A DNA stretch of 64,000 nt from Priapulus caudatus (taxonomy: Eukaryota > Priapulida > Priapulimorpha > Priapulimorphida > Priapulidae). Within the stretch, counting starts at the first letter, position 1. The number at the start of each line of letters is the position of its first letter. The notes beneath the pieces were generated by a model. That model worked only from the letters and a program-made list of their open reading frames with translations. It did not search any database and was not told where the DNA came from. This document shows positions 60,921-64,000 of the stretch, in pieces. The position numbers and the translations under genes are program-made. The DNA is taken from contig NW_014577110.1 of the NCBI RefSeq assembly GCF_000485595.1, forward strand, positions 215,462 to 279,461, read 5' to 3'.

Positions 60921-63899
60921 ATGATTGGGTTTCGGAAGGTCAGACTTGTCTTGCGTGCTGTGAGCAGTCGTGTGCACAGCTGCCCACGATACTCCTCAAG
61001 CTGGTCTCCACTTGGTGCTGCATTTAATGCCAAACCTGCCAGAAAACTCAACTTCAGTTTCACTAACGGAAATGCGGTAAGTCTGATTCTAAATTAAGTA
61101 CAGTCGTTGTTTTAGACACTTCAAGCCAAGTGTCCCTGTTGGTACTTGTACATCCTATCTGGCATTTTGTGCTACCTGTCCTAGTTTAATGAGTTTTTAT
61201 AGTTATTTTTAAACTACAATCTAACATAATACCTCTGTATTCTGTAAAAGAGCATGTGCCCATTGGTCGAAATAAGCAATTAGAAAGCACATCAATTTTA
61301 GGAGTGGTAATAACCCAGGCTACTACACAGTTCCATGGCTATAGAGAGGAAATCCATAGAGCAAATCTAAAATGTTTGAATCAGATGGCATCCATCAAAT
61401 CTCTTGGTGTGGTCTGTTTCTTTGATGGAGGCAGTTGACACAGTTGGTACCTGTACATAAGTGTATCCTGTGGTGTATCAACCATACTCTGATTCAGAGT
61501 GACTGTTTCAATACTCGGCAGTATTATATTCTATTTAAACTATAATGAACTTTACTCTTGTAATTGCAAAATCCAGGAAGTAACTGTGTTCAAGTGTGTT
61601 GCCTCTATATTATGTGCATACATTGTCAATAAAAAGTCATTTGAACTAATTTGTTGTTGGTATAATAATTACAGGGATTGTTTGAGATTTCCGAATTGGC
61701 AGACTTCTATGGGTTCTATGCATTAAAAGAAAGAGCCATCTCAGAGAGCAGTAAGTTGGTAGCAGAGGCAACGGAACCCGGGAGGCAGAGAAAAATGGTG
61801 GAGATCTTTGATGAGCTATCCGATACACTTTGCAGGGTGGCAGACTTGGTGAGTGCCATATAATATCTCGATATTTGTGGTAACATGTGCAATGGAAATA
61901 ATAGCAGGCTTGTTTCAAGTGTCAGTGTAATCATTTCTGTACGTTTATCCAGTTTTATGATGTCACAAATACGAAAAATGAATTTTGAGAATATATGCCT
62001 TGTGTAGTATATGTGGTTTATTGAAATATCATGAGGGTACATAAGTGTTTTTGTGCTGTTGTTATATTCAGGCAGAGTTCATCAGAGTTGCTCATCCAAA
62101 CCTGAACTTCGCAACAGCTGCAGAAGATGCTAGTGTCAACATTGCAGGACTAGTAGAAAAGTTAGCAAAATGTCTTCACATTTATAACTTATTACACAGG
62201 GCTATTGATATTATTAAAGCAGAGTTTTACATCAGATCTATGACACTGCCAGCCCTCCATTGGTGGAGGTGGCAGGTATTGGGGTTCAGTAGCAAATATG
62301 CCCTAATTTTTTTAGATAAATGGTCTTAAAGAATGGTTTGAAATAATGCTACTTCCATCATTCTAGGCAACAAAAACTGCTGCCGAACATCTCATCAGCA
62401 ACTCTCCAACTGTACAATAGTTGCATGCAAATATCACCTGTGCACAGTTAGCAAAGATAACAACCTGATCACGATTGTTCTGGGGAACATCTCGCGACCC
62501 CAGTAGAAAACTGCTTTAGGACACACGTACTACTCTAATGGTAGTTTTATTAACGTAGATTTGTGATTAACTGTGTTTCAGGTTGAACACAAACAGAGCG
62601 CTGTATAAGAGCCTAAGGCATGTCACTGAGCAAGGAGACATGTTTCCTGAGGATGATGTTGACAGACACGTCGCTAAGCTTTTCCTCTTTGACTTTGAAC
62701 AGAGTGGAATTCATCTAGAAGAGAGCAAAGTAAGGGTCTTAATAATAAATGTAATAGAGTAACTAATAATTGCAGTTGCTTTAGTCACACGTTTTCTGTC
62801 CGCCGTAGTAAGATATGTTACAGGAATTTTCGAAGGCACGATTTTGAATTTTCACATGTTTCTCACCTGTGCATATCAAATCGTTGACTTTATCAGTTTA
62901 TGGAACGTCATTACTAAGCATGGTTTTCAGAATGCCTTTACCACAACAATCACCGGCTAGAGCTATATCTACTACTCACTTCAGGTGGTCATGGCAGTTA
63001 ATGTTTGGAGGAATTATTAGACAATCTAAATTGTTCATATATATGTAAAGATGATTACTCTGAATTGTGTTAATATTTGTTACACCTAGCTACACTAGAT
63101 CGCAGAGAGAAACTTGAAATTGTCTTCTTGCAGCGGAAAAGAGTAGTTGAGCTGAATGAAGAAATACTTAAAGTAGGATCACAATTCATGGAGGCAACAC
63201 AGCAGCCAATCTCCATTAAGAAGGAGGCACTTCCTGAACACCTACGATACAGGTATAGAGGAGATTATCCTATCTGTGTTCGTTATGCTATATATACATG
63301 GAAGTAATTGTTATCTAATCAATGAGTTTATTGCCTCACTACTGGCATGAGTTTGTAGTTCTGTTAGATTGAATATGATTGCACACATACATGTGATTGT
63401 AAGTGCATGTGATAGTAGCTATAATGTCATTATTCGTTATGTTGTAGTTTCAATTTGGAAGGTGACAATGTAATTGTCACAGGGATGTATTCTGAAAGCC
63501 ACAATGAAGCTGTAAGTATCTTGCATGGGTGAGTTGGTTTTCTGCATGATTGTACTTGCAAGGATTAGAAATATCAGCAATTTTGACTAATGTACAAAAT
63601 TAGATGCAATAGGTTGACGTGTAAGGCCCCCGGGTTTAAAGATAAAAGGCCTTAATGACAACGAGCTTTTAAATGGCTCTAACCTGCTTTCACCGTGAGC
63701 ATTAAATGTGATCTAAGGTATTTCGTCGGTGTCTCTTGTCAGGTAAGAGAGGCAGCATACAAGATTTACCTTCATCACCAACCCTTCCAAGAGGAGCGGC
63801 TCTTGAATTTGCTGACAGCGAGGCATGAGTTGGCTGCTCTTTGTGGCTTCTCGTCTTACGCACACAGAGCAACAAGTGGTACACTGGCTGACAATCCAG
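60921..63899 (+). CDS. MIPEP: Mitochondrial intermediate peptidase, N-terminal exons
   Basis: MIPEP is an M3-family zinc metallopeptidase of the mitochondrial matrix that removes an octapeptide from precursors already cut by MPP. Seven exons are present: 60921-61076, 61675-61848, 62072-62160, 62582-62729, 63134-63252, 63448-63511 and 63743-63899, all in phase (about 302 residues; human is 713). The first exon gives a basic, Ser-rich transit peptide (MIGFRKVRLVLRAVSSRVHS) and the family block SSSWSPLGAAFNAKP. Later blocks: GLFEISELADFYGF, IFDELSDTLCRVADL, FLFDFEQSGIHLEESK, LPEHLRYR and VREAAYKIYLH. The HExxH zinc site lies beyond the right edge. An upstream ATG at 60912 reads M-L-stop, a minimal uORF if transcribed, and CAG at 60902-60904 could be an acceptor for an unseen 5' leader exon. 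Confidence 0.94.
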
Positions 63900-64000
63900 G
63901 TAGGCATCTTGAACGTTTGTAGTTCCATGTAAGAAGCAAGGTCTATGAAGCGCATGAAGAGACATGAAAACTGTGTTGCAATTTGCATTTAAGGTTATAA

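Overview
The window is nuclear DNA of an invertebrate animal. Coding sequence is split into short exons joined by GT-AG introns in consistent phase. Intergenic and intronic DNA is AT-rich and full of microsatellites and short inverted-repeat (MITE-like) elements. Gene content (DDAH, a GH18 chitinase with a CBM14 domain, an LDLa/SEA/EGF membrane protein, MFSD11, MIPEP) fits a non-vertebrate metazoan, probably marine. I cannot place it more precisely from sequence alone.

Layout. 1-8120: repeat-rich DNA with no recognised exon. 8121-10355 (+): last four exons of dimethylarginine dimethylaminohydrolase. 10356-15507: no gene seen. 15508-19810 (-): secreted GH18 chitinase with a C-terminal chitin-binding domain, TATA box at about 19900, and three apparent single-base frame breaks. 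24041-47794 (+): a large single-pass membrane protein. Its signal-peptide exon is about 14.8 kb upstream of four LDLa-like exons, a long Ser/Gly/Asn/Thr-rich mucin-like exon interrupted by a 900-base N gap, a Cys-rich segment, a SEA domain, an EGF domain, a transmembrane segment and a cytoplasmic tail. 50219-58664 (-): MFSD11 (UNC93-like), complete in 13 exons, with a second, duplicated 3'-terminal exon. 60921-63899 (+): first seven exons of mitochondrial intermediate peptidase, running off the right edge.

Orientation is DDAH> <chitinase | mucin-like> <MFSD11 | MIPEP>. The products act in unrelated places: cytosolic methylarginine metabolism, extracellular chitin, cell surface, membrane transporter-like and mitochondrial matrix. 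I see no operon-like functional unit.

The least expected signals are: (i) tandem alternative last exons of MFSD11, the proximal one followed by its own AATAAA; (ii) two families of non-autonomous hAT-like elements carrying interstitial TTAGGG repeats, three copies with perfect 8-bp target-site duplications; (iii) a nearly perfect 166-bp palindrome; (iv) an LDLa-mucin-SEA-EGF-TM receptor with repeated DQT motifs in its tail; (v) two opposed minisatellite arrays between MFSD11 and MIPEP; (vi) an inverted block beside the assembly gap that looks like misassembly. I found no prokaryotic-style system, CRISPR array or intact transposase.
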